A stretch of 6,489 bases of DNA from CALMEC01 sp031376485 (GTDB taxonomy: Bacteria; Actinomycetota; Thermoleophilia; Miltoncostaeales; Miltoncostaeaceae), in NCBI GenBank assembly GCA_031376485.1, contig JANMDV010000133.1, positions 1 to 6,489 of the forward strand. Reading direction: 5' to 3'. A program made the translations under genes and the position numbers. Shown one piece after another: positions 1 through 5,101 of the stretch (positions are counted from its first letter, which is position 1; each line of letters starts with the position of its first letter). Under the pieces are notes generated by a model. It ran no database searches. It saw nothing but the letters and a program-made list of their open reading frames with translations, and was not told the DNA's origin.

Positions 1-70
1 ATGTCAGCCAAATGGCTATTTGCGGGCCGTGGGGGGCGGGCGGTGGACTGAACTGGGGGTCCGAGGAATC

Positions 71-98
71 GGCGGTTGGCGGTTGGCGGTCGGCGGTC
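71..98 (+). repeat. Tandem GGCGGTY heptamer, four copies
   Basis: Two GGCGGTT units (71-84) are followed by two GGCGGTC units (85-98), then a further GGGCGGCGGG stretch. The regularly spaced GG pairs could form a two-tetrad G-quadruplex, and a tandem heptamer can vary in copy number by slippage. It lies about 100 bp upstream of the antitoxin start. A regulatory role is not shown. Confidence 0.6.
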
Positions 99-169
99 GG
101 GCGGCGGGACCTCAGCGAGCGAACACCACCGTTCGTTATCACCGCGGGCCGGCTCCTCGGAGCGCCAAA

Positions 170-189
170 GGTAGCATTGCTGGTAGCAT
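170..189 (+). promoter_or_regulatory. Direct repeat and putative leaderless promoter of the vapBC-like operon
   Basis: GGTAGCAT occurs at 170-177 and again at 182-189, a 12-bp period. Each copy contains TAGCAT, which fits the actinobacterial -10 consensus TANNNT. The second (184-189) ends seven bases before the ATG at 197, the usual distance from a -10 element to a transcription start. There is no Shine-Dalgarno before that ATG, so a leaderless mRNA is plausible. Two closely spaced direct repeats over the -10 also suit repression by a ribbon-helix-helix antitoxin dimer. No clear -35 is visible. Confidence 0.4.
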
Positions 190-196
190 CCGCAAC

Positions 197-550
197 ATGG
201 CGACCACTCGCAAGGTGACCACTCAGCCCGCACGCGTATCGCCGTCGGCGCTGACGCCGGCGGGGACGAGGGCCCAGGCTCTCAAAGCGGAGGGGAAGCC
301 ATCCCGGAATGTTGTGAAGCGGTCGATCACGCTGAGTCGACACAACGTCGAGGACATCGAGGCGATCGTCGGCAGAGGCAAGGTCTCAGCCTTTGTGGAT
401 CGCGCGGTGACCAGGGAACTTGAGCGTGTCCGGTTCGACGCGCTTCTCGCGGAGCTCACGGAGCGCCACGGGCCGATCGCGCCGGACGACCGTGCGGCAG
501 CACGCAAGGCGCTTGAGCGCGTCGGCATCGTGCTCGCCGATTCGGAGTGA
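197..550 (+). CDS. vapB: VapB-like antitoxin (ribbon-helix-helix type)
   Basis: This 117-residue protein is the likely antitoxin for the PIN nuclease that follows. Residues 1-38 are a basic, probably disordered tail. Residues 40-78 fit a short beta strand (KRSITLS, 41-47) followed by two helices, as in MetJ/Arc/CopG DNA-binding antitoxins. The charged helical residues 79-117 would wrap the toxin. The family binds and inhibits its partner toxin and represses its own operon as a complex. I chose the ATG at 197 because a -10-like TAGCAT lies just upstream and the protein has normal composition from there; starts further upstream run into G-rich non-coding DNA. Its stop overlaps the toxin GTG by four bases, so translation is probably coupled. 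The antitoxin role rests mainly on this context, and the exact VapB subfamily is uncertain. Confidence 0.75.
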   Translation: MATTRKVTTQPARVSPSALTPAGTRAQALKAEGKPSRNVVKRSITLSRHNVEDIEAIVGRGKVSAFVDRAVTRELERVRFDALLAELTERHGPIAPDDRAAARKALERVGIVLADSE

Positions 551-993
551 GTCCCCAGCGGCGAGCCAAGCGGCGTGGCGCAACTCCAGGCTCGCCGGTC
601 ATCCTTGATGCAGGAGCCCTGATCGCGCTCGTCGAGGGAAGTCCCAAGCTCACCGCGTTCCTCACCGTCCTGCGGCGGGCTGACTACCGGGTCGTGATCC
701 CGGCCGTCGTCCTCGTCGAGGTCCTGACCGGCAAGCACACCGACGCGGCGGTCAACCGGGTCATCGCCCAGGCGGCGGAGGTCCCGCCATCCGACGAGGG
801 GCGGTGCCGGTTTGCCGCGACGCTGCGAGCGGCGACGCTCGGAGCGAGCCCGATCGACGCTCTCGTCATCGCCGAGGCGGCTGCGGTTCCGGCCGGCCTC
901 GACCCAATCGTCTTGACCTTCGATCCCGACCTCGCCGCGCTCGCCTCGAACGTTAAGCGGCGCATCGCCGTACCGGATCTGCACAACGTGTGA
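547..993 (+). CDS. vapC: VapC-like PIN-domain ribonuclease toxin
   Basis: This 148-residue protein has PIN-domain size and layout. The acidic residues expected of the metal-binding active site are in the right order: D21 in ILDAGAL, E58 in LVEVLTG, D104 in SPIDALVIAE, and D126 in LTFDPDL. VapC toxins are Mg2+/Mn2+-dependent endoribonucleases that cut tRNA or rRNA and stop growth until their VapB antitoxin binds. The target here cannot be told from sequence. Translation starts at a GTG (547) that shares GTGA with the antitoxin stop. No separate Shine-Dalgarno is needed if the two are coupled. The N-terminal dozen residues before the first strand are basic and could be a short extension. With all four acidic positions kept, the gene looks intact. 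A tiny hairpin follows the stop. Confidence 0.88.
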   Translation: MSPQRRAKRRGATPGSPVILDAGALIALVEGSPKLTAFLTVLRRADYRVVIPAVVLVEVLTGKHTDAAVNRVIAQAAEVPPSDEGRCRFAATLRAATLGASPIDALVIAEAAAVPAGLDPIVLTFDPDLAALASNVKRRIAVPDLHNV

Positions 994-998
994 CCCAG

Positions 999-1011
999 GC
1001 GGCGTAGCCGC
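999..1011 (+). terminator. Small hairpin after the PIN toxin gene
   Basis: GCGGC (999-1003), a three-base loop and GCCGC (1007-1011) form a 5-bp GC stem five bases after the toxin stop. There is no T-tract, so if it ends transcription it is weak. It may also be chance in GC-rich DNA. Confidence 0.2.
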
Positions 1012-1028
1012 GCGAGGCTCACGGGCGA

Positions 1029-1636
1029 GCGAACCTGTTGCGGGCCGGCGACTCCTCAACCTGAGGAAGCTCTTCGGCACGGTCGCCGTCCCTGCGATCG
1101 TGTGCGCCGAGATCGTGCGAGGGGCGTCGAAGTTCCCGATCAACAGGGGCATCCTCGACGTACCCTGGCTGCTGAGAGTCGCGGCCGACGATCCTGACGA
1201 CCTCACCCTCATCGCGGACTTGCACCGGACCTGGCGAAGCGCCCCGCCGGACAACGCCGGCGAGGCCGAACTCATCGTCCTCAGCAGGTGCTCCGGCTGG
1301 ATCGCCCACCTCGAGGACGGGCAGGGTCGGGAGGGTGCCGCCCGTGAGGGCGTGTACCCGGTGCGCCTCACGACTTGTGCGCCCGCGGCGGCCGCCTGCG
1401 GGGTAATGACGGTCGACCGGGCCTGGGGTCTTCACCACGGCTACCACGCTCGTCGGAGTTGGCCTCCCTCGATCGGTACCAAACCCACCGACCGTCTTCG
1501 CTTCGAGCACGCGATCGAGATCGTGACGCGTCTGAGGGCCAAGCTGGATGCGCCGCCTTGGCCAGAGATCCTGCGACACCCCGATCTGCAACCCGGCGCG
1601 CTCGACGAAGTTGTCAGGAAGTCCACCCGAGCATGA
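1029..1636 (+). pseudogene. N-terminally decayed second PIN-like (DUF3368-type) gene
   Basis: The frame entered at GTG 1100 reads as part of a PIN-like nucleic-acid-binding protein. Just before that GTG it gives LRKLFGTVAVPAIV, a typical second strand. Counting from the GTG as residue 1, it then has NAGEAELIVLS (52-62) and GWIAHLEDGQGR (67-78), which match the GEAE helix and the late acidic loop of DUF3368-type PIN proteins. The expected first strand with its catalytic Asp is missing. The nearest match, NLLRAGD, lies in another frame at 1032-1052 and stops at 1062, so a frameshift near 1046-1062 plus loss of the first codons is likely. No ATG or GTG start gives a whole domain. The C-terminal 70 or so residues read like real protein (FEHAIEIVTRLRAKLD) but I do not recognise them. 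The gene follows the intact TA pair and looks like a dead or dying toxin. A short expressed protein from 1100 remains possible. Confidence 0.5.
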
Positions 1637-1660
1637 CGCTTCCGACCCGATGGACCACTA

Positions 1661-1903
1661 CTACGAGTGCGTCGGCGCGGCGGGTGAGGGGTCCGGGCTG
1701 ATCGCCGGACCGACGAAGCCGCCGTGCTCGTCAATCTCCTCAACGGCGAACGTGTCTGGGTGGGCTCGGCTGTCGGCGACGAGCCAACGCCACATCTCCA
1801 CAGCGTCGTCCCGCGTCTCGAAACGGCCGGAGACCCGATCGGAGTTACTGGTGCGGATCAGTACGTACATCGCACGTGGAGTGTAGATGCCATCGCCGCT
1901 CAC
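1661..1903 (-). CDS. Small unrecognised protein, last gene of the sigma-factor operon
   Basis: This 80-residue protein is not one I recognise. Residues 12-58 have ordered composition: a strand (MYVLIRTSN), a helix (TRDDAVEMWRWLVADSR), and a second strand (TFAVEEIDE). That alternation suggests a small alpha/beta fold. The last 15 residues are a Pro/Ser-rich tail. Two starts are possible. The GTG at 1903 overlaps the upstream gene's stop as GTGA, and an ATG at 1870 would give a 69-residue protein beginning MYVLIRTS. I chose the GTG because the overlap implies coupled translation. It is third in a minus-strand series behind the sigma factor and the 127-residue protein, and it converges with the decayed PIN gene 25 bp away. 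Function unknown. Confidence 0.6.
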   Translation of the reverse strand: MSGDGIYTPRAMYVLIRTSNSDRVSGRFETRDDAVEMWRWLVADSRAHPDTFAVEEIDEHGGFVGPAISPDPSPAAPTHS

Positions 1904-2283
1904 GCGAAGCGCTCGACATCACGGATCGCCGCGATCAGCCTACGAGGGAATCCCCAGACGTCGACGTGCCCATCGTGCTCGAACGGGGTCAGCGCGACAC
2001 GGGTGTGCGGGTCCGCCGTCAGATGCAGGAGGGCGACGTACCCTCGTCCGGAACGCGATTGTGCGACCGCTTGCCGCCGGTACTCGAAATGGCTGACGCT
2101 CGTGCGAAAAATCTCTGGCAGACCAAGCCGCTCGGCTTGCGCTCGGGTCACGCGCTCTTCGAAGTCACCGACCGTCGGTGACGATTCACGCAAGAGCCGC
2201 CACAGGTCCAATACGGCAGCGGGCACGACGACGAACGCTCCGGCGGGCAGCGCCAGTTGTCGCGGGTCTGGCAATTCGCTCAC
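1900..2283 (-). CDS. Unrecognised 127-residue protein downstream of the sigma factor
   Basis: I do not recognise this soluble protein. It opens with a Pro/Ala-rich strand-like part (LALPAGAFVVVPAAVLDLW, 10-28) and has a charged helix at about 39-53 (GDFEERVTRAQAERL). It ends with strand-like segments (GYVALLHLTA 81-90, HVDVWGFP 106-113) and a helix (RRLIAAIRDVERF). There is no signal peptide, membrane segment or Cys cluster. The GTG at 2283 is preferred because it lies 19 bases after the sigma factor stop and begins normal protein composition; an earlier start at 2391 would sit inside the sigma gene and add an Arg/Ser-rich stretch. Its stop overlaps the next gene's start (GTGA, 1903-1900). 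The opposite-strand frame here is rich in Arg, Ser, Thr and Cys and is a shadow. Its placement suggests co-expression with the sigma factor; any functional link is inference. Confidence 0.65.
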   Translation of the reverse strand: MSELPDPRQLALPAGAFVVVPAAVLDLWRLLRESSPTVGDFEERVTRAQAERLGLPEIFRTSVSHFEYRRQAVAQSRSGRGYVALLHLTADPHTRVALTPFEHDGHVDVWGFPRRLIAAIRDVERFA

Positions 2284-2302
2284 CCGTTGTCCAGAGAACG
2301 AG

Positions 2303-3520
2303 TCACGGCCCGAACTCCTGGATCGGTGAGCCGCTCCTTGAGGTGAGGTAGGAGCGGCTTCGCGTGCGGTGGTTGTCGACCTGAGTCGCACTGGGGCGCA
2401 CCGAGACGCGTACCTTCCGGACGCGCGGTCTGGTGACCGTCACCGTTGCCTTTAATGTGGTGGCCGCGCGGGTGCGTTCGGGCAGGGACGGGATGATCGG
2501 CGGCGACGACGGTCCTGGGGTGGTTGGCAGGGTGCTGGGCGCGACGGTCACGACCTTCGCTACGTCGCTCGGCCCGCTGCGGTGCGTCTGGACCGCGTCG
2601 ATCGCGAGTGGGGTGCCGACGACGCCGGCTGCCGCCGCGGCGATTGCGCCGGCCCCGGCCTTGCTCGATGCGAGCGCGGGCAGGTCCATCATCACCTGCA
2701 CGGCCTGGGCGGATTTGACCGTTGCCGATGCGCTGAGGCGATCCCACCAGGTCAGGGCCAGGCTCGGGTCAGGCGGGGCCGACTGCAGGATCTCGGCGCC
2801 GACGAGGACGGTCGGGACGAGGGAGCCGAGCAGACGCAACTGGTCGCGTTGGGCGCGGTAGGCGGCGCGGCACGCGGGGCAGTGGTTGATGTGGCGCGAC
2901 AGCACGCGGCGATCGCGGCCGCTCGACTCGCCGTCCAGCACGGTGTCGATCAGCTCGCGAATGGGCTCGCACTCGTCGCCGGAGGCCATACGCACCTCCC
3001 ACGCCGTCAGGCTCGCGCGACCCTCGATGATCGAGCGGTGGACCTTTCGCTGCGAGAACCCCGTCAGTGTCTGGATCTCGGAGCGTGACACCCCTCGGCT
3101 TCGCAGGAGCAGGCACACCTTCTGTTCGTCGTTCAGGCCGCTCCAGGCATCCTGGAGTCCGCGGTAGCGCTCACGCCACTCCACGATCGCGTCGGGGCTC
3201 GTCGCCTGCGCCGAGCGGGCGGTGATCGTCTGGTCCAGGTCCTCAGCGGAGACCGGCTGTTCGCGTTGACGGACGCGGGCCAGGAGTGCAGCTTCACGGC
3301 GGATGATCGTGTGGAGCCAGGCGATCAGCTTTTCGGCGTCGGTCACAGGCGCGCGTGTCAGCGCGATCTCCATGGCGCGCTGGTATGCGTCCTCGGCGTC
3401 TTCGATCGAGTGGGTGTACCTGGCTGCGAAGCGGATGAGCCCCGGGGCCCATGCCATCGCCATGCACACGGCGCGTCGGCGTTCGTCGGACGTCGGTTCG
3501 GAGATGTCGTGCGTGATCAC
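2303..3520 (-). CDS. ECF sigma-70 family factor with fused zf-HC2 and membrane segment
   Basis: This 405-residue protein joins an RNA polymerase sigma factor to an anti-sigma-like tail. Residues about 22-85 match sigma region 2 (FAARYTHSIEDAEDAYQRAM, then LIAWLHTIIRREA), which binds core polymerase and the -10 element. Residues about 117-172 match sigma region 4, with a helix-turn-helix around SRSEIQTLTGFSQRKVHRSI. A zf-HC2 zinc motif follows: C184, then H210-x3-C214-x2-C217. A 19-residue Ala/Gly/Val-rich stretch (289-307) could be one membrane helix. Beyond it is a Pro/Thr/Ser-rich, then basic, tail. Separate zf-HC2 anti-sigma factors hold ECF sigmas inactive; here both would be one chain, perhaps tethered to the membrane and freed by proteolysis (inference). 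The GTG at 3520 is the first start in the frame, with only a weak purine-rich site upstream. Two small genes follow on the same strand. Confidence 0.87.
   Translation of the reverse strand: MITHDISEPTSDERRRAVCMAMAWAPGLIRFAARYTHSIEDAEDAYQRAMEIALTRAPVTDAEKLIAWLHTIIRREAALLARVRQREQPVSAEDLDQTITARSAQATSPDAIVEWRERYRGLQDAWSGLNDEQKVCLLLRSRGVSRSEIQTLTGFSQRKVHRSIIEGRASLTAWEVRMASGDECEPIRELIDTVLDGESSGRDRRVLSRHINHCPACRAAYRAQRDQLRLLGSLVPTVLVGAEILQSAPPDPSLALTWWDRLSASATVKSAQAVQVMMDLPALASSKAGAGAIAAAAAGVVGTPLAIDAVQTHRSGPSDVAKVVTVAPSTLPTTPGPSSPPIIPSLPERTRAATTLKATVTVTRPRVRKVRVSVRPSATQVDNHRTRSRSYLTSRSGSPIQEFGP
2329..2359 (-). repeat. Perfect 10-bp inverted repeat inside the sigma gene 3' end
   Basis: AGCCGCTCCT (2329-2338) and AGGAGCGGCT (2350-2359) are exact reverse complements separated by 11 bases. 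In the minus-strand transcript this makes a strong stem-loop ending about 26 bases before the sigma stop codon. No T-run follows on the minus strand, so it is not a classical intrinsic terminator. It could attenuate transcription into the two small downstream genes, stabilise an mRNA end, or bind a protein. Confidence 0.6.
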
Positions 3521-3726
3521 TGGTTCAGCTCTTTATGAAGTTGACATATCTATTCCAGTAGACGCCAAAAACTGTCGTTGTTCACCCGCTGAGCCGGGGC
3601 CGATCGGATCGTCCCTGCTTCTCCTTAAAGGCTCTGGCGAGAATTTGTGTCCCCCTTCGTGGACCCCTCAATGTCGCAAATTGCGGACGAATTCCTTTGT
3701 GCGTGGGTCGGTACGCTCTGGTGACG
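3521..3726. promoter_or_regulatory. Divergent intergenic region between the sigma gene and the thioesterase
   Basis: These 206 bases separate two genes that point away from each other, so both promoters should lie here. The part next to the sigma gene (3530-3572) is unusually AT-rich for the window. On the plus strand TTGACA occurs at 3541-3546 but has no -10 partner at 16-18 bp. On the minus strand TAGATA and TATGTC lie just upstream of the sigma gene start as loose -10 candidates. TACGCT (3712-3717, TANNNT type) is a possible -10 for the thioesterase gene. None is strong enough to place a start of transcription. Confidence 0.35.
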
Positions 3727-4131
3727 ATGGCCGCGCCGCACATCCACACCGAGACTCACCGGATCGTGATGTCCGAGGTCGACGTCGCCCAGATCCACTT
3801 CGTGACGTTCCATCGCTGGATCGACCGCTCCATGAGTGAGTGGCTCGCCGACATCGGGCGGCCGTTCACGCGCGTCCTCGTCGAGGGCCCCGGGATCCCC
3901 ATCGTCGACGTCCACCTGTCGATCCAAAAGCGCGTGATGCTGGACGACCAGATCACGATCGCGACCTCGGTCGGCGGCATCGGCACGACATCGTTTCGAA
4001 GCCGACACGTCTTTACCCGCGACGGCGAGGTCGTCGCCCAGGGCGAGCTGGTCCACGTGTGCGTCAACCGCGAGACCCGCGAGACCGTCCCCGTCCCCCA
4101 ATGGATCCGAGACGCCGCGACCCCCGACTGA
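3727..4131 (+). CDS. Acyl-CoA thioesterase, 4HBT/YbgC-like hotdog fold
   Basis: This 134-residue protein has the length and motif order of single-domain hotdog thioesterases. Residues 18-40 (VDVAQIHF, then TFHRWIDRSMSEWL) correspond to the D-x-A/G-x-I/V-x-F segment and central helix of 4-hydroxybenzoyl-CoA-thioesterase-like enzymes, with D19 in the position of the catalytic Asp. Strand segments follow: VDVHLSIQKRVMLDDQITIAT (60-80), then TSFRSRHVFT and EVVAQGELVHVCVN. These enzymes hydrolyse acyl-CoA thioesters in the cytoplasm; the substrate is not readable from sequence. I chose the ATG at 3727. A GTG at 3721 and starts at 3703 and 3697 are in frame, but none has a clear ribosome binding site. 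The gene stands alone between the sigma operon and the second TA module and looks like ordinary metabolism rather than part of either. Confidence 0.8.
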   Translation: MAAPHIHTETHRIVMSEVDVAQIHFVTFHRWIDRSMSEWLADIGRPFTRVLVEGPGIPIVDVHLSIQKRVMLDDQITIATSVGGIGTTSFRSRHVFTRDGEVVAQGELVHVCVNRETRETVPVPQWIRDAATPD

Positions 4132-4160
4132 CACACGCGGAGACGTCGACGATCCTCAAC

Positions 4161-4181
4161 GCCGGCCCACCAAGGCCAGGC
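4161..4181 (+). terminator. Possible terminator hairpin after the thioesterase gene
   Basis: GCCGGCC (4161-4167) pairs with GGCC-A-GGC (4174-4181) across a six-base loop, with one bulged base. It begins about 30 bases after the thioesterase stop and before the second TA promoter. It lacks a T-tract, as many actinobacterial hairpins do. Confidence 0.3.
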
Positions 4182-4233
4182 GAGAAGATGGGACGTTCCG
4201 CTTCTGAACGGAGTCATGTCAGCACGACTCGCA

Positions 4234-4266
4234 GTAGTGCTACATTGAGTACGCATTTGCGCTACA
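4234..4266 (+). promoter_or_regulatory. Promoter/operator candidate of the RES-Xre module
   Basis: TACATT at 4241-4246 fits the -10 consensus TANNNT and sits about 36 bp before the antitoxin ATG. Around it are three repeat elements. GTAG-TG-CTAC (4234-4243) is a small palindrome. CGCA-TT-TGCG (4252-4261) is a perfect inverted repeat. GNGCTACA is repeated at 4237-4244 and 4259-4266, 22 bp or about two helical turns apart. This density suits autorepression by the Xre-type antitoxin or its complex with the toxin. No good -35 is visible. Confidence 0.4.
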
Positions 4267-4273
4267 CAACCTC

Positions 4274-4278
4274 GGGAG
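4274..4278 (+). promoter_or_regulatory. Ribosome binding site deciding the antitoxin start
   Basis: GGGAG lies four bases before the ATG at 4283, while the in-frame GTG at 4280 is too close to use it. The ATG is therefore the better start. Confidence 0.5.
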
Positions 4279-4282
4279 AGTG

Positions 4283-5101
4283 ATGGCCGCCCGCACAACC
4301 ACGAAGGCCGCGCTTGGAAGTGCCGTTCAAGTAAAGCGCGCGTCGCCTTCAGCGAAGCGTGTTGCACTTAAGCCGGCTTCCCCTGCCCAGAAGACTGCTC
4401 TGCTTCAAGGTCAGGCAGCGGGCAAGGTTGCCGCCACTCCTGATGATGCGAGCGAGCAATATCCCGTCATCCAACAAATCTTGGCGAGCCCCATCACCGG
4501 TGGCACGTTAAAGACCATCGTGCAGCCCGCATCGTCACAGCTCCTCGAACGTCTGCTCGACGAGATCGTGGCTGCGACGGATGTGCCTCGCCCTGCCGCT
4601 GCGGCCGTGTTCCACGAACTCGCCCACCGCTCTCTCGCGTGGACCCTTGGCGGCCCCGCCGACGACGTCTTGGTTATTACCAACCTCCCGACTGACTACC
4701 CCTTGACCGGTCCGACCTCACGGGCATCCGTGCGTGAGTACACCACCCGAACCCCGTCTCCGATCGGTGATGAGCTGCGCGCAACCGTGCAGATGCTCCG
4801 AGCGATCGGCGGGTTCACCGACGACGAACTCGCTGCCATCCTCAAGAGCCGACCCAGCACTGTTCGCTCATGGCTCAGTGAGCAGCGCCGTCCCCACCAA
4901 AGCCACGCCGAGCGGATTCTCGCCGTCACCGACCTCCTTGAGCGCGTCCAAACCGTAATCGCCCGCGACCGGGTTCCTCTGTGGCTACGCACGCCGATCC
5001 GGATGTTCGGCGGTGGCCCTGCGATCGACCTGCTCAAGAAAGATGACCTCGGCCAGTTCGATGCGGTCGTCGAGAGCCTGGAGGATCCAGGCGCGTCGTG
5101 A
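4283..5101 (+). CDS. Large Xre/MbcA/ParS-type antitoxin (DUF2384) of a RES toxin
   Basis: This 272-residue protein is the likely antitoxin for the RES toxin encoded next. Residues 1-50 are a Lys/Ala/Ser-rich, probably disordered tail. Residues 85-160 form a middle part I do not recognise, with helices (QLLERLLDEIVAAT, AAAAVFHELAHRSLAW). Residues about 165-200 give an Xre-like helix-turn-helix (GFTDDELAAILKSRPSTVRSWL). Residues about 207-268 match the Xre/MbcA/ParS toxin-binding DUF2384 domain, including VPLWLRTPIRMFGGGPAIDLL and the final helix. In this family the C-terminal domain blocks the toxin's active site and the HTH represses the operon. At 272 residues it is much longer than the usual 120-160, because of the tail and middle part. 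Its stop overlaps the toxin's GTG start as GTGA (5098-5101). Repeats upstream may be its operator. Confidence 0.85.
   Translation: MAARTTTKAALGSAVQVKRASPSAKRVALKPASPAQKTALLQGQAAGKVAATPDDASEQYPVIQQILASPITGGTLKTIVQPASSQLLERLLDEIVAATDVPRPAAAAVFHELAHRSLAWTLGGPADDVLVITNLPTDYPLTGPTSRASVREYTTRTPSPIGDELRATVQMLRAIGGFTDDELAAILKSRPSTVRSWLSEQRRPHQSHAERILAVTDLLERVQTVIARDRVPLWLRTPIRMFGGGPAIDLLKKDDLGQFDAVVESLEDPGAS

Larger units (their letters stand above)
1..196. other. Non-coding leader with no gene
   Basis: I see no convincing gene here. An ATG at position 1 opens a frame of only 16 codons that closes at 49-51. The stretch is very G-rich on this strand (29-57 and 71-108). It includes a tandem heptamer repeat, a small inverted repeat (CGAAC 120-124 and GTTCG 131-135), and the promoter/operator candidate of the following toxin-antitoxin pair. 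The reading frame of the antitoxin extends upstream to about position 20, but the upstream part has the low-complexity G/W/R composition expected of untranslated G-rich DNA. Confidence 0.6.

Noticed and set aside
1..51. ATG at the first base with a 16-codon frame
   Set aside because: It is too short, its upstream context is unknown, and it runs into a G-rich repeat region.
223..1371. Long minus-strand open frame (382 codons) opposite the VapBC pair
   Set aside because: Its translation is dominated by Arg, Ser, Ala and Pro with no recognisable motif, and the plus strand carries two genes with intact family motifs. It is the usual mirror frame of GC-rich coding DNA.
1724..2329. Plus-strand open frame opposite the two small operon genes
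   Set aside because: It is rich in Arg, Ser, Thr and Cys, while the minus-strand frames have normal composition, coupled starts and operon spacing.
2280..2747. Second minus-strand frame overlapping the sigma gene 3' end
   Set aside because: It is almost entirely Arg, Gly, Pro and His, as expected of an out-of-frame reading of the Pro/Thr-rich sigma tail.
3541..3546. Exact TTGACA hexamer in the divergent intergenic region
   Set aside because: No -10-like hexamer lies 16-18 bp downstream, so it does not define a promoter by itself.
3712..3729. Leaderless start for the thioesterase using TACGCT
   Set aside because: The -10 candidate is nine bases from the ATG at 3727 and three from the GTG at 3721, so neither spacing fits well, and no -35 is visible.
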